Notes under the pieces: model-generated
Seen by the model: the letters and a program-made list of their open reading frames with translations, nothing else
Database searches by the model: none
What the model was told of the DNA's origin: nothing
Part shown: piece by piece, positions 53,687 through 63,830 of the stretch
How the letters are laid out: each line of letters begins with the position of its first letter
Numbering within the stretch: position 1 is the first letter of the stretch
NCBI RefSeq assembly: GCF_007795095.1
Contig: NZ_CP042218.1
Span: forward strand, 496,001 to 560,000
Source of the DNA: Luteimonas granuli
GTDB lineage: Bacteria > Pseudomonadota > Gammaproteobacteria > Xanthomonadales > Xanthomonadaceae
DNA length: 64,000 nucleotides
Direction: 5' to 3'
Position numbers and translations under genes: made by a program

Positions 53687-55783
53687 ATGCACCGTCCCGC
53701 CCTCGTCACCAACGCCCTCCCCTACGCCAACGGTCCACTGCACATCGGTCACCTGGTCGGCTACGTGCAGGCCGACGTCTGGGTGCGCGCCCGGCGGATG
53801 GACGGCGGCACGGTGCACTACGTCTGCGCCGACGACACCCACGGCACGCCGATCATGCTCGCGGCCGAGAAGGCGGGGACCACGCCGGAGGACTTCGTCG
53901 CCGGGATCCAGGTCGGGCACGAGCGCGACTTCGCCGACTTCGGCGTGGCCTTCGACAACTACGACTCCACCCACTCGGAGCGCAACCGTGCGCTCACCGA
54001 AGAGATCTACCGGCGCCTGGACGCCGCCGGCCACATCAGCCGGAAGTCGGTGGCCCAGCTCTACGATCCGGTGAAGGGCATGTTCCTGCCCGACCGCTAC
54101 GTCAAGGGCACCTGCCCGCGCTGCGGCACCGCCGACCAGTACGGCGACAACTGCGAGCACTGCGGCGCCACCTATTCGCCCACCGAACTGCTGCAGCCGC
54201 ACTCGGTGGTCAGCGGCGCGACGCCCGAGCTGCGCGAGAGCGAGCACTTCTTCTTCGAGCTCGGCCACTTCGAGGCCTTCCTGCGCGAATGGCTGGGCGG
54301 GGACGTCGCGGTGCCGGGCGTGAAGGCCAAGTTGCTGGAATGGGTCGACGGCGAAGGCGGGCTGCGCGCCTGGGACATCTCCCGCGACGCGCCCTACTTC
54401 GGCTTCGAGATCCCCGGCCACCCGGGGAAATACCTCTACGTCTGGATCGACGCCCCGATCGGTTACCTGGCCAGCTTCCAGGCGCTGTGCGAGCGCGAGG
54501 GCCTGGACTATGCCGCGTTCACCGCGCCGGGCAGCCAGGCCGAGATGCACCACTTCATCGGCAAGGACATCATCAACTTCCACGGCCTGTTCTGGCCGGC
54601 CGTGCTGCACGGCAGCGGCCATCGCGCGCCCACGCGCCTGCACGTGAACGGCTACCTGACCGTCGATGGCGCCAAGATGTCGAAGTCGCGAGGCACCTTC
54701 GTGATGGCGCGCACCTGGCTCGACGCGGGCCTTCCGGCCGAGGCGCTGCGCTACTATTTCGCCGCGAAGTCCTCGGGCGGGGTCGACGATATCGACCTCA
54801 ACCTGGCCGATTTCGTGGCCCGGGTGAACTCCGACATCGTCGGCAAGTTCGTCAACCTCGCCAGCCGCTGCGCCGGCTTCATCGGCAAGCGCTTCGACGG
54901 AATGCTCTCGGCCGCGCTGCCGGAGCCCGCGATGTACGCACGCTTCGTGGACGCACTGGCACCGATCCGCGAGGCCTACGAGCGCAACGAGCCGGCCAGC
55001 GTGCTGCGCCAGGCGATGGCGCTGGCCGACGAGGCCAACCGGTACATCGACGAGCGCAAGCCCTGGGTGATCGCGAAGCGGGACGGCGCCGAGGCCGAAC
55101 TGCAGGCGGTGTGCACCCAGGGCCTGAACCTGTTCCGCGTGCTCGCCGGCGCGCTGCGCCCGGTGCTGCCGGCGATGGCCGCGCAGGTGGAGGCCTTCCT
55201 CGCCGCGCCCCTCGCCCGCTGGCAGGACCTCGAGGCCCCGCTGCTCGCGCACCGCATCGCCGACTACCAGCCGCTGTTCACCCGCATCGACCCGAAGCAG
55301 CTCAACGCCATGATCGACGCCAGCAAGGACGACCTGAAGCCCGCCGGGGCCGGGGCAGCGACGGCTGCGAGCCCCACACCCGCGACAGCGAAGGCTCCGG
55401 CGGCGACGGCGTCACCGGCTTCCGGGTCCGCCGCTGCCGGCACCACCGCTCCCACCATTTCCATCGACGACTTCGCGAAGCTCGACCTGCGCATCGGCAG
55501 GGTCCTCGCCTGCGACTTCGTCGAAGGCTCCGACAAGCTGCTCCGCTTCGAGCTCGACGCCGGCGAGCTGGGCACGCGCCAGATCTTCTCCGGCATCCGG
55601 GCCAGCTACGGCGATCCCGCGGCCCTGGTCGGCCGCAGCGTCGTCTTCATCGCCAACCTCGCGCCCCGGAAGATGCGCTTCGGCCTGAGTGAAGGCATGA
55701 TCCTCTCGGCCGGCTTCGACGGCGGCGCGCTGGCCCTGCTGGGCGCCGACGACGGCGCCGCGCCCGGGATGCCGGTGCGCTGA
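53687..55783 (+). CDS. metG: Methionyl-tRNA synthetase MetG
   Basis: 698 aa class I synthetase that charges tRNA-Met. HIGH is at residues 19-22, the zinc-binding knuckle CPRCG...CEHCG at about 144-162 and KMSKSRG at about 330. An anticodon-binding helical domain follows. A Pro/Ala-rich linker leads to a C-terminal Trbp111-like tRNA-binding domain (IDDFAKLDLRIGRVL, about 592-698) that supports dimerisation. All catalytic motifs are intact. rnfB follows at 7 bp. Confidence 0.97.
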   Translation: MHRPALVTNALPYANGPLHIGHLVGYVQADVWVRARRMDGGTVHYVCADDTHGTPIMLAAEKAGTTPEDFVAGIQVGHERDFADFGVAFDNYDSTHSERNRALTEEIYRRLDAAGHISRKSVAQLYDPVKGMFLPDRYVKGTCPRCGTADQYGDNCEHCGATYSPTELLQPHSVVSGATPELRESEHFFFELGHFEAFLREWLGGDVAVPGVKAKLLEWVDGEGGLRAWDISRDAPYFGFEIPGHPGKYLYVWIDAPIGYLASFQALCEREGLDYAAFTAPGSQAEMHHFIGKDIINFHGLFWPAVLHGSGHRAPTRLHVNGYLTVDGAKMSKSRGTFVMARTWLDAGLPAEALRYYFAAKSSGGVDDIDLNLADFVARVNSDIVGKFVNLASRCAGFIGKRFDGMLSAALPEPAMYARFVDALAPIREAYERNEPASVLRQAMALADEANRYIDERKPWVIAKRDGAEAELQAVCTQGLNLFRVLAGALRPVLPAMAAQVEAFLAAPLARWQDLEAPLLAHRIADYQPLFTRIDPKQLNAMIDASKDDLKPAGAGAATAASPTPATAKAPAATASPASGSAAAGTTAPTISIDDFAKLDLRIGRVLACDFVEGSDKLLRFELDAGELGTRQIFSGIRASYGDPAALVGRSVVFIANLAPRKMRFGLSEGMILSAGFDGGALALLGADDGAAPGMPVR

Positions 55784-55790
55784 GCCGGCG

Positions 55791-56258
55791 ATGGGCGCGC
55801 GCGACGCCGACGCCCTGGTCGAACGTGTCGACCGCCTGCTGCCGCAGACCCAGTGCGGCCAGTGCGGGTACGCCGGCTGCCGCCCCTACGCCCAGGCGAT
55901 GGCCGCCGGCGAAGCCGGCGTCGATCGCTGCCCCCCGGGCGGCGATGCAGGCGCGCGTGCGCTGGCGAAGCTGCTGGGCGTGCCGCCGCGAGCCTACGAC
56001 CGCAGCCTCGGCGAGCACCATCCATCCGAGGTCGCGCTGGTGGTCGAAGCCGACTGCATCGGCTGCACCAAGTGCATCCAGGCCTGCCCGGTCGACGCGA
56101 TCGTCGGCGGCAGCAAGCGCATGCACGTGGTGCTGGAACCGCTCTGTACCGGGTGCCGGCTGTGCGTGCCGGCCTGCCCGGTGGACTGCATCGTGATGCT
56201 GCCCGCGCCCGGGCCTCAGGGTGCCGTGCAGGCCGAGCAGACGCGCTCCACCTCGTAG
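55791..56258 (+). CDS. rnfB: RnfB-like iron-sulfur protein (stand-alone)
   Basis: 155 aa. A four-cysteine motif CGQCGYAGCRPYAQAMAAGE (about residues 22-41, plus C48) is followed by two [4Fe-4S] ferredoxin motifs, CIGCTKCIQACP (about 90-101) and CTGCRLCVPACP (about 119-130). It lacks the N-terminal membrane helix of true RnfB, and no rnfACDGE genes are here, so it may be a soluble electron carrier rather than part of an Rnf complex. Its linkage to metG is the Xanthomonad pattern. It overlaps the convergent TraB gene by 43 bp. Confidence 0.87.
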   Translation: MGARDADALVERVDRLLPQTQCGQCGYAGCRPYAQAMAAGEAGVDRCPPGGDAGARALAKLLGVPPRAYDRSLGEHHPSEVALVVEADCIGCTKCIQACPVDAIVGGSKRMHVVLEPLCTGCRLCVPACPVDCIVMLPAPGPQGAVQAEQTRSTS

Positions 56259-57232
56259 CCCCTCGCGCGCAGCTTCTCGACCAGGCCATCCTCGCCCAGC
56301 AGATGCATGGCGCCGACGACGACCAGGGTGTCGTCGGTACCATCATCGCGCAGGCGCGCCTCCAGCTCCGGCAGCCAGGCATCGTTGCGCTCGACGTTGA
56401 TCGCCCGGTACAGGGCCGGGAAGTCGCGCCGCATTTCGGCCACCGTGCCTTCGAGGATGGCCTCGACGTCGCCCGCCCGCCAGGCGGCATGCAGGGCCAG
56501 CATCGGTTCCGCGCCCGCCGCGGCCTGGTCCAGGGCCTGCTCGAGCATCTGCATCTGTTCGCCCGCCTCCATGCCGTCGAGGAAGGCGATCTGCTGGGTG
56601 CCGGTCTCCAGGCCGGCGGTCGGCTTCTGCGCGGCCTGTGCCAGTCCGCCCATGTGCGCGTCGAGCCCCAGTGCCGGCGTGAAGCCCAGGTCCATCATCT
56701 GCGTGATCGTGACCATCATGCCGACGAACCAGGGCTCGAAGCGCTGCAGCAGCTCCACGCTCATGCCGGTGGCGGCCAGCTGCGCGGCGTTGTCCCGTCC
56801 CCAGTCCGCGAGCTTGGCCGCGAGTTCCGGGCCCAGCTGCGCATCGAGCGCGCCGCCGTCGGCACGCATGGCGGCCTGTGCCATCTGCAGACCCAGCTGC
56901 GGCGAGGCGAGTTCCTCGGGCGCCATTTCGAACACCAGCTTCTCCGCGTCGGCGAAGGCCAGGTCCACGTCGCGCGACAGCGGATAGTCATCGGGCAGAA
57001 GCAGGTGGAAGGAGCCGAGCAGGTACAGCGAGTTGTCCTCGTCCGACACCTTCCAGAGCAGGGGCACCGGCGGCTCCTTTTCACCGGCCGTGGCGGCGGA
57101 GTGGGCGGCTGCACCGGACCCGGCTTGCATGATCGGTCGCGTCGCCTCGGCCGCGCCACCACCGAAGGCGAAGGTCGTGACGAGGGCGACGGCCAGCAAC
57201 GGCCAGGCGATGATGCGACGGGCAGCGCTCAT
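56216..57232 (-). CDS. TraB/GumN family protein
   Basis: 338 aa with a signal/anchor (about 1-30). The N-terminal GSFHLLLPDDYPL (about 73-85) and C-terminal VVVGAMHLLGEDGLVEKLRARGY (about 308-330) are the paired GxxH motifs of the TraB/GumN (Tiki-like) fold, which in animals is a metalloprotease. Bacterial members are poorly characterised; a periplasmic metallohydrolase is possible. It is 18 bp downstream of the DUF1684 gene. Confidence 0.88.
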   Translation of the reverse strand: MSAARRIIAWPLLAVALVTTFAFGGGAAEATRPIMQAGSGAAAHSAATAGEKEPPVPLLWKVSDEDNSLYLLGSFHLLLPDDYPLSRDVDLAFADAEKLVFEMAPEELASPQLGLQMAQAAMRADGGALDAQLGPELAAKLADWGRDNAAQLAATGMSVELLQRFEPWFVGMMVTITQMMDLGFTPALGLDAHMGGLAQAAQKPTAGLETGTQQIAFLDGMEAGEQMQMLEQALDQAAAGAEPMLALHAAWRAGDVEAILEGTVAEMRRDFPALYRAINVERNDAWLPELEARLRDDGTDDTLVVVGAMHLLGEDGLVEKLRARGYEVERVCSACTAP

Positions 57233-57250
57233 GGAAATCCTTTCTGGTGG

Positions 57251-58201
57251 TCAGGTGCCGGAGGGTTTCGCGTACGCCTTCTCGCCCGCGGTCACCGCCA
57301 GGTCCAGGCGGTTCTCGGGCGGCGGCAGCGGGCAGGTGGCGAAGGCGGTGAACGCGCAGGGCGGATTGTAGCTGCGGTTGAAATTGAGCATGACCCGGCC
57401 CTGGGCGTCCGGCAGGGGCGCGTCGAGGTAGCGCCCGGCGCCATAGCTGCCGTGGCCGTTGGTGCGGTCGGCGAAGACCAGGAACAGGCCGCCGCTGCCA
57501 TCGTCCAGAGTCTCGAGCCGGTAGGCGGTGCCGCCGTGGCTGAAGTTCACCGCGCCGGGACTCGGCAGCTGCTCGACGCCGCCGATGATGTTCGCGATCC
57601 CGATCGTGCGCCCGGCGGGGTGCGCTTCGAACCGCGCCTCGATCATCCAGCGCGCGTCCGCCGGCCAGTAGTCGATGGTTCCGAAACCTGTGCGAGCGGG
57701 CGCGTCGGCGTGTTTGACGCGCAGCGCACGGCGTGCACCGCGCGTGATCAGCGACAGGCGGCCGCGGCCTTCGTCGAAGCGCAGCTCGACCGGTGCGGTG
57801 CCCTCGCCGGTCAGCTCGACGCGACCGCTCACCGGCGCTCCCTCGACCGCGACCTCGACTCCCTTCTCCGGCGTGAAGTACACCCGCTCGCGCTCCTGCT
57901 GCACCAGGCCGAGCTTCGGGGGACCCACGGCGAGGCGGATGCCGCTGGTGGGCTCGCTGCCGACGTAATGCGCGCGGAGCTCGAGCCAGTGCAGGCCGAC
58001 CAGGCTGGTCCAGCCGTCCTCGGCCAGCAGGCGCTCGCGCCGTTCGCTGCGCCATTCGGCCTCGACGGTGGTCAGCGCCGGGCTGGTCCGCGGCACGTCG
58101 GCGCGATCGGTCTGCGGGGCATCCCCGCCGCAGCCGGCCAGCACGGCCGCCACCAGGAAGCAGGCCGCCACGCGGGCGGTGCGCGCATGGAACCGGATCA
58201 T
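57251..58201 (-). CDS. DUF1684 lipoprotein
   Basis: 316 aa. The signal peptide has lipobox VLAGC (cysteine at about residue 23). The DUF1684 domain covers the rest: WRSERRERLLAEDGWTSLVGLHWL at the start, and MLNFNRSYNPPCAFTAFATCPLPPPENRL near the end with conserved Asn/Tyr/Cys residues. Function is unknown. Its ATG abuts the mutL TAG with no gap (58201/58202), so it is translated from the same mRNA as the mutL block. Confidence 0.87.
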   Translation of the reverse strand: MIRFHARTARVAACFLVAAVLAGCGGDAPQTDRADVPRTSPALTTVEAEWRSERRERLLAEDGWTSLVGLHWLELRAHYVGSEPTSGIRLAVGPPKLGLVQQERERVYFTPEKGVEVAVEGAPVSGRVELTGEGTAPVELRFDEGRGRLSLITRGARRALRVKHADAPARTGFGTIDYWPADARWMIEARFEAHPAGRTIGIANIIGGVEQLPSPGAVNFSHGGTAYRLETLDDGSGGLFLVFADRTNGHGSYGAGRYLDAPLPDAQGRVMLNFNRSYNPPCAFTAFATCPLPPPENRLDLAVTAGEKAYAKPSGT

Positions 58202-60078
58202 CTAGCGCCCCCTCATGAACCAGCGGTCCATGTCCGCCAGCGAAAAGCGCGTCCAGGTCGGACGCCCGTGGTTGCACTGCCCGGAGCGCTCGGTGGCCTC
58301 CATGTCGCGGAGCAGCGCGTTCATCTCCGCAATGGTCAACCGCCGGTTCGCGCGCACCGCGCCATGGCAGGCCATCGTCGACAGCAGTTCGTCGCGCGCC
58401 GCGCGGACGCGGCGACTCTCGCCGTGTTCGCGCAGGTCGGCGAGCACGTCGCGCAACAGCGCCTCGGTGTCGCCGTGGACGAGCAGGGCAGGCACCCCGC
58501 GCAGCAGCAGCGACTGCGGGCCGGTGCGCGAGACCTCGAAGCCGAGCTCCGCGAGCGTTCCCGCCTCGCGTTCGGCGATGTCGGCCTCGCGTTCGCTCAC
58601 CGCCACGGTCCGGGGCACCAGCAGCGGCTGCACGCGCAGGCCGGCGCCGTCATGCGCGGCTTTCAGCTTCTCGTAGCCGATGCGCTCGTGCGCGGCGTGC
58701 ATGTCGACCACCACCAGCCCGTCGGCGGCCTCGGCGAGGATGAAGATGCCGTGCAGCTGGGCGACCGCGAAGCCGAGCGGCGGGATGCCGTCCTCGCCGG
58801 TCGCGGGCAGGGGGCGTAACCGCCCTGCGCCCCGAACTGCACCGTGGCCGGGGCGAGGGGAGCATCGGGCTGCGATCCGTCGGCACGCGCGCCGTAGAGC
58901 AGCGCGTAGGCATCGCGCGCCTCGTCCACGCGCAGCGGAAGTCCGGACTGCTGCCGCCCGTCCACGCTCGCGGCGAGCTCGCGCGACACCTGGGCCTGGG
59001 TGCTCACCGCCGCCACCAGCGGCGCGTTGCCGGCACGCGTCCCGGCCAGCGCTTCGTGCAGCGTGCGATACACGAAATCGTGCACCAGGCGCGCGTCGCG
59101 GAAGCGCACCTCGTGCTTCGCGGGGTGCACGTTCACGTCCACGCGCGCGGGATCCAGTTCGAGGAACAGCACGTAGGCGGGCTGGCGGCCGTGGAAGAGC
59201 ACGTCGGCATAGGCCTGCTTCACCGCGTGCGCCACGCTGCGGTCGCGGACCGCACGGCCGTTGACATAGAGGTACTGCTGGTCGGCGCTGGCGCGCGAGT
59301 AGGTCGGCTGCGCGATCCAGCCGTGCAGGCGAAGGCCCGGCGAGGCATCGCCCGCGCCGTCGAAGGCGCGTGGCGCCATGGCGTGCTCGACCCGCAGCGC
59401 CGCCTGCGCGAAGGCCTCCCCCAGGGTCTCCACCAGCCGCTCCGCGCCCTCATCCAGCGCCAGGCGCTCGCCCTCTCCGCCGCGGTAGCGCCGCGAGGCG
59501 CGGCCGTTGTGCGAGACCCGGAGTTCGACGTCGGGCCGCGCCAACGCGAGCGAGCGCAGCCATTCCTCGATATGCCCCAGCTCGGTGCGTTCGGCGCGCA
59601 GGAACTTGCGGCGCGCCGGAACGTTGTAGAACAGCTCGCGGACCTCGACCGTCGTGCCCCGCGGATGCGCCTTCGGCACGACCTCGCCGACGCGCCCGCC
59701 CTCGACCTGCAGCGCAGCGCCATGGTCCGCGTCCGCGAGGCGCGACGAGATGGCGAAGCGGCTGACCGAAGCGATCGACGGCAGCGCCTCGCCGCGGAAA
59801 CCCAGCGTGGCCACCACTTCCAGGTCGTCGAGCGAGGCGATCTTGCTGGTGGCGTGTCGTGACACCGCCAGCGGGAGCTGCTCCGGCGCGATGCCGCCGC
59901 CGTCGTCGCGCACGCGCACCAGGCGCACGCCGCCTTCCTCCAGGTCGATGTCGACGCGCCGCGCGCCGGCGTCGAGCGCGTTCTCCACCAGTTCCTTGAC
60001 CACCGACGCGGGGCGCTCGATGACTTCGCCGGCAGCGATCTGGTTGACGAGGGTGTCGGGAAGCTGGCGGATGCTCAA
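58202..60078 (-). pseudogene. mutL: DNA mismatch repair protein MutL (frameshifted in the linker)
   Basis: The N-terminal GHKL ATPase domain is intact: [55 protein letters not shown]. So is the C-terminal dimerisation domain ([14 protein letters not shown] to [15 protein letters not shown]). They are in different frames. A C-run of five (58810-58814, minus strand) needs one more C to continue [21 protein letters not shown]. As written, the protein ends at 58663 without its C-terminal domain. Corrected length is 625 aa. The start is a TTG at 60078 giving [18 protein letters not shown]. There is no endonuclease motif DQHAxxERxxYE with downstream metal sites beyond [11 protein letters not shown]. 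Confidence 0.9.
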
Positions 60079-60151
60079 GGAGATCGGGGACGCCGGCGCT
60101 GTCGCCCGGCTCGTGGAAGGCCAGCGCCGATGATAAGCGAGCTTCCCGCCT

Positions 60152-61698
60152 TCAGCGGCTTCCGCCGCCGGCGACGCCTGCGGCGATGCTCCCGCCGGCC
60201 GCACCCGATGCCGCCCGCGCCGCGAACAGCGTGCCGGGCGGCGGCTGGCTGGTGAAGTAGGTATTGACCCCGTCGAGCACGGCGCGCGCGACACGGGACT
60301 GGAAGGCCGGATCGACCAGCCGCTTCTCTTCTTCCGGATTGGACAGAAAGGCGGTTTCGACCAGCATCGCCGGCATGTCCGACGTGCGCAGCACCGCGAA
60401 GTTGGCGCGCTCGATGTGCGGCTTGTGGTTGTTGCCGATGCGCTTGAGGCCCTGGAGGATGTGGTTTCCCGCGTCTTCGGACGCCTTCATCTGTCCGCTC
60501 TGGGTGAGGTCGAGCAGGACGTTGGTGAGCATGCTGTCGGTGGCCGCGGCCTTGCCGCCGCCGATCAGGTCGGCCGCGTTCTCCTTGTCCGCAAGCCAGC
60601 GCGCGCGCTGTGAGGACGCGCCCTTGAGCGAGAGGACGTACACCGAGGAGCCCTTGGCATTGCGGTTCTCGGCGGCATCGGCGTGGATCGAGATGAACAT
60701 GTCCGCCCCGGCGGCACGCGCGAGCTGGGCGCGGCGATGGAGCGGAATGAAAACGTCGGCATCGCGCACGAGGTGGGCCCTGAGGCCGGGCGTGGCGTTG
60801 ACCTGGCGCGCCAGCTCGCGCGCGATCGCGAGGGTGATGTCCTTCTCGCGCTTGCCGGTGGGCCCGACGGCCCCGGGATCCTGGCCGCCATGGCCGGCGT
60901 CGATGGCGATCACCAGCGGTCGGGTCGCGCCGCTGGCCGCCGACTGCGCCGCACTGGCCGGCGCGGGCCGCGAGGCGGGTTCACGCTGCACCTGCGGGGG
61001 GCGCCAGCGGCGAATGTGGTCGGCACCGCCTGCCGCGGCGACGGATCGCTCGATGGCTGCGGCCGCTGCGGCGATGCCGTGGACGGGGCCTCCGATGCAG
61101 TGCCGGCGGCGGAAAGACTTGCGATCAGGCGCGAAGTGGCTTCGGTCGAGGCGCGCGCATCGGGCGGGGTGCCGGCGGCCGCGGCGGCGCCGGACTGGGT
61201 CGCCGCGGCGATCCGCGCAATCGGATCCATGGTCTGGGAGGTGGCAGCCGACGCCGACGGCGTTGCGCGCGCAGGGACGCTTTCCGCGGCACCGTGTTCG
61301 CCGGGCCACTCCAGCACCAGACGGGTCCCTTCGGCGCCCGCCTCGAAGCGCGGTGCCAGCGCCACCACCGGCAGCGCGAGATCGAAAACCACGCGCGTGG
61401 TGCCGGCCGACGGCTGGCCGGTGCGCACCGCCCGGACCACGCCGACGCCCTCGGGTGCGGCCACGCGCGGCGCCAGCCTACTGCCCGGGAAGTCCACCAC
61501 GAGGCGGGCGGGATCGGACAGCGCGATCACTCGATACTCGACCTCCGCGTCGAGCCCCAGTTCGGCGCGCGTGCCGGTCGGCCCCGCGGTCACCCGCAAG
61601 TGATTGATTTCTGAAGCGTTCGCCAGATTCCAGAGCAGCGCGGCCAGCAGGGCCGCGCCGAGCAGGATTTGCTGGAGATGGAGTCCCCGGAGGCGCAT
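60152..61698 (-). pseudogene. amiC: N-acetylmuramoyl-L-alanine amidase AmiC (frameshifted between domains)
   Basis: A signal peptide and an AMIN septal-ring-targeting domain (INHLRVTAGPTGTRAELGLDAEVEYRV, about residues 26-125) precede a long Ala/Ser/Pro linker. An Amidase_3 zinc domain follows ([35 protein letters not shown]). It splits daughter-cell peptidoglycan. The two halves are in different frames: the C-run of six at 60996-61001 (minus strand) should be seven to join TTFAAGAP to PQVQREPA. Corrected length is 515 aa. The start at 61698 gives the signal peptide. Its place between tsaE and mutL is conserved. Confidence 0.9.
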
Positions 61699-61786
61699 GG
61701 GCGCAAGTGAAGCATCCACGCGGCGACTTTGCAACCGCTTTTCCCTTAGAAATCCGTGACCTGCCCCGCATTCCTGCCGCTTCGGT

Positions 61787-62305
61787 TCAGCAAGCCCCTG
61801 CAAGCGGCCACTGGCGGACGAAAGCGGCTCGCCACGATTCGCCTGCGTTGCCGCGGAATGCCAGCCCGCAGCGCCGCCCCTCGCCCTCGATCCCCAGATG
61901 GACCTCGAGATCCGCCTTCGGCAGGCCACCGCGCCCGCGCTCCGGCCATTCCACCAGCCACAGCCTCGCGTCCGCATCGTCGAGGCCCAGGAATTCGAGT
62001 TCGCCGGCGTCGCCGATCCGATAGAGATCCAGGTGCAGGGCCTCGCCGCCGGATGCCAGGGGGTAACGTTCGACCAGGGTGTAGGTCGGGCTGCGCACCG
62101 GCCCCGTCACGCCCAGCGCGCGCAGCCAGGCCCGTGCCAGGGTCGATTTGCCGGCACCGAGATCACCGCGGAGATGGACCACGGCGCGCTCGGGCCGGGT
62201 CGCAGCCAGCGCTTCGGCAAGGGCGGCGGTGGCGTCCGCGTCGGGGAGGAAGAGGCTGTGCTCGACCGCCGCGCCCGCGCCCCCCGGGCTCCGCTCCCGG
62301 CTCAC
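61787..62305 (-). CDS. tsaE: tRNA t6A biosynthesis ATPase TsaE
   Basis: 172 aa, small P-loop ATPase that works with TsaB/TsaD to make t6A37 in tRNA. Walker A GDLGAGKST (about residues 50-58) is followed by SPTYTLVERY and HLDLYRIGDAGELEFLGLDD, and LVEWPERG is the family's tryptophan block. The start is a GTG overlapping the nnrE TGA (GTGA, 62302-62305), indicating coupling. It is 88 bp upstream of amiC. Confidence 0.93.
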   Translation of the reverse strand: MSRERSPGGAGAAVEHSLFLPDADATAALAEALAATRPERAVVHLRGDLGAGKSTLARAWLRALGVTGPVRSPTYTLVERYPLASGGEALHLDLYRIGDAGELEFLGLDDADARLWLVEWPERGRGGLPKADLEVHLGIEGEGRRCGLAFRGNAGESWRAAFVRQWPLAGAC

Positions 62306-63804
62306 CCGTCCTCTCCGGGCATGCGCAGGGCGGCGATCAGGTCGCTCGGCAGCAGGCCGCGGGCGCCGCCGGCCGCCGCGGCGCGGTCGCCGGCCACCGC
62401 ATGCTGCAGCGCGCCTGCGGCGGCCGCCTCCGCCGCTGGCAGGCCCTGCGCGCGCAGCGCGGCGACGACGCCGGTGAGCGCATCGCCCATGCCTCCGACC
62501 GCCATGCCGGGGTTGCCGGCATCGATGATCCAGACCCGGCCATCCGGCGCCGCCACGACCGTTCCCGCGCCTTTGAGCACCGTCACGCAGCCGTGGCGCG
62601 CACACAGTGCGTGGGCCGCCGCGACGCGGTCACGCTCCACCTCGCGCACGGTACAAGCGAGCAAGCGTGCGGCTTCGCCGGGGTGTGGGGTCAGCACGGT
62701 ATCGGCCGGCAGCACACGGGGAGCGGCGGCGAGCAGGTTCAGCGCATCCGCGTCCAGCACCAGCGCGCGGCCGCCGTCCACGGCCGCGGCCAACATGCCT
62801 TCTCCCCAGCCGCCGCGTCCCAGGCCGGGACCGACCGCGCAGACGTCGGCCGCGGCGACCAGGGGCGCGACGTCCGCGGGATCGTCCACCGCGTGCGCCA
62901 TGGCTTCGGGCGTGCGCGCCAGCAGCGCCGCCACATGTGCTCCGCGCGTGGCGACGCTGACCAGGCCGGCGCCCGCGCGCAGCGCCGCGGCGGCGGCCAG
63001 CAGGGCGGCGCCGCCGGTGCCGTGCTCGCCACCCGCCACCAGCACGTGGCCGGCGACACCCTTGTGCGCGGTGCGCGCGCGCCGCGGCAGCAGCCCGGCG
63101 AGCGCGGCCGCCGACAGGCGCCAGGCCACGGGTTGCACGCCTTCGGACGCCTGTTCCGGCACGTCCAGCGACGCCGTCTCCAGGCAGCCGACGTGATCGA
63201 GCGCAGCGCCCGTGGCCAGCCCGGCGTGGTCACCGAGGAACTGCAGCGTGCGCTCGGCGCGCACCGCGGTGCCGGGCACGTCGCCGCTGGAGGCGTCCAC
63301 GCCGGACGGCACGTCGAGCGCGAAGACCGCGTCCTCGCACGCTGCCACCGCCGCCAGCAGCGCACCGCCCGCACTTTCGGCACCACCGTCGAAGCCGATG
63401 CCGAACAGCGCATCGACGACCAGGTCGCAGGCGGGCAGCACGGGGTCGGCGTCGGCCACGAGGACCCTGCCGCCGGCGGCCACGAAGGCTTCCGACGCCC
63501 GCCGCGCCAGCACGCTGCGCGGCTCCTGGCCCGGCGCGTGCAGCACGTGCACCGCCCGCCCCGCCTCGTGCGCGTGCCGGGCCAGCACGTAGCCGTCGCC
63601 GCCATTGTTTCCCGGGCCGGCGGCCACCACGATGCGCCGCGCCTCGGGCCAATGTTCAAGCAGGAACCGCCAGGCGGCGGCACCCGCGCGCTGCATCAGG
63701 ATGAAACCGTCGCCGCCGAGCGCGGCGATCGCCTGCGCCTCCATCCGGCGGATCCCGGCGATGTCGTACAGCGGCGTGGCGGCGTCGGTTCGAGGGGCGT
63801 GCAT
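62302..63804 (-). CDS. nnrE: Bifunctional NAD(P)HX epimerase/dehydratase NnrE-NnrD
   Basis: 500 aa. The N-terminal epimerase domain (about 1-215) has GPGNNGGDGYVLARH and VVDALFGIGFDG. The C-terminal ADP-dependent dehydratase domain (about 225-500) has GHVLVAGGEHGTGGAALLAA, DADALNLLA, LTPHPGEAARLL and GMGDALTGVVAALRAQG. Together they repair hydrated NADH/NADPH. The ATG at 63804 is 26 bp from the divergent queG start. TAGAAT ends 7 nt upstream, so the mRNA may be leaderless. Confidence 0.95.
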   Translation of the reverse strand: MHAPRTDAATPLYDIAGIRRMEAQAIAALGGDGFILMQRAGAAAWRFLLEHWPEARRIVVAAGPGNNGGDGYVLARHAHEAGRAVHVLHAPGQEPRSVLARRASEAFVAAGGRVLVADADPVLPACDLVVDALFGIGFDGGAESAGGALLAAVAACEDAVFALDVPSGVDASSGDVPGTAVRAERTLQFLGDHAGLATGAALDHVGCLETASLDVPEQASEGVQPVAWRLSAAALAGLLPRRARTAHKGVAGHVLVAGGEHGTGGAALLAAAAALRAGAGLVSVATRGAHVAALLARTPEAMAHAVDDPADVAPLVAAADVCAVGPGLGRGGWGEGMLAAAVDGGRALVLDADALNLLAAAPRVLPADTVLTPHPGEAARLLACTVREVERDRVAAAHALCARHGCVTVLKGAGTVVAAPDGRVWIIDAGNPGMAVGGMGDALTGVVAALRAQGLPAAEAAAAGALQHAVAGDRAAAAGGARGLLPSDLIAALRMPGEDG

Positions 63805-63811
63805 CGGGCGG

Positions 63812-63821
63812 ATTCTATACT
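63812..63821. promoter_or_regulatory. Overlapping -10-like hexamers for nnrE and queG
   Basis: Within the 26-bp divergent gap, TAGAAT (minus strand, 63812-63817) faces nnrE and TATACT (plus strand, 63816-63821) faces queG. They overlap by 2 bp. Transcription from either would begin within a few bases of the start codon. Confidence 0.45.
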
Positions 63822-63830
63822 TGCGGCGCC

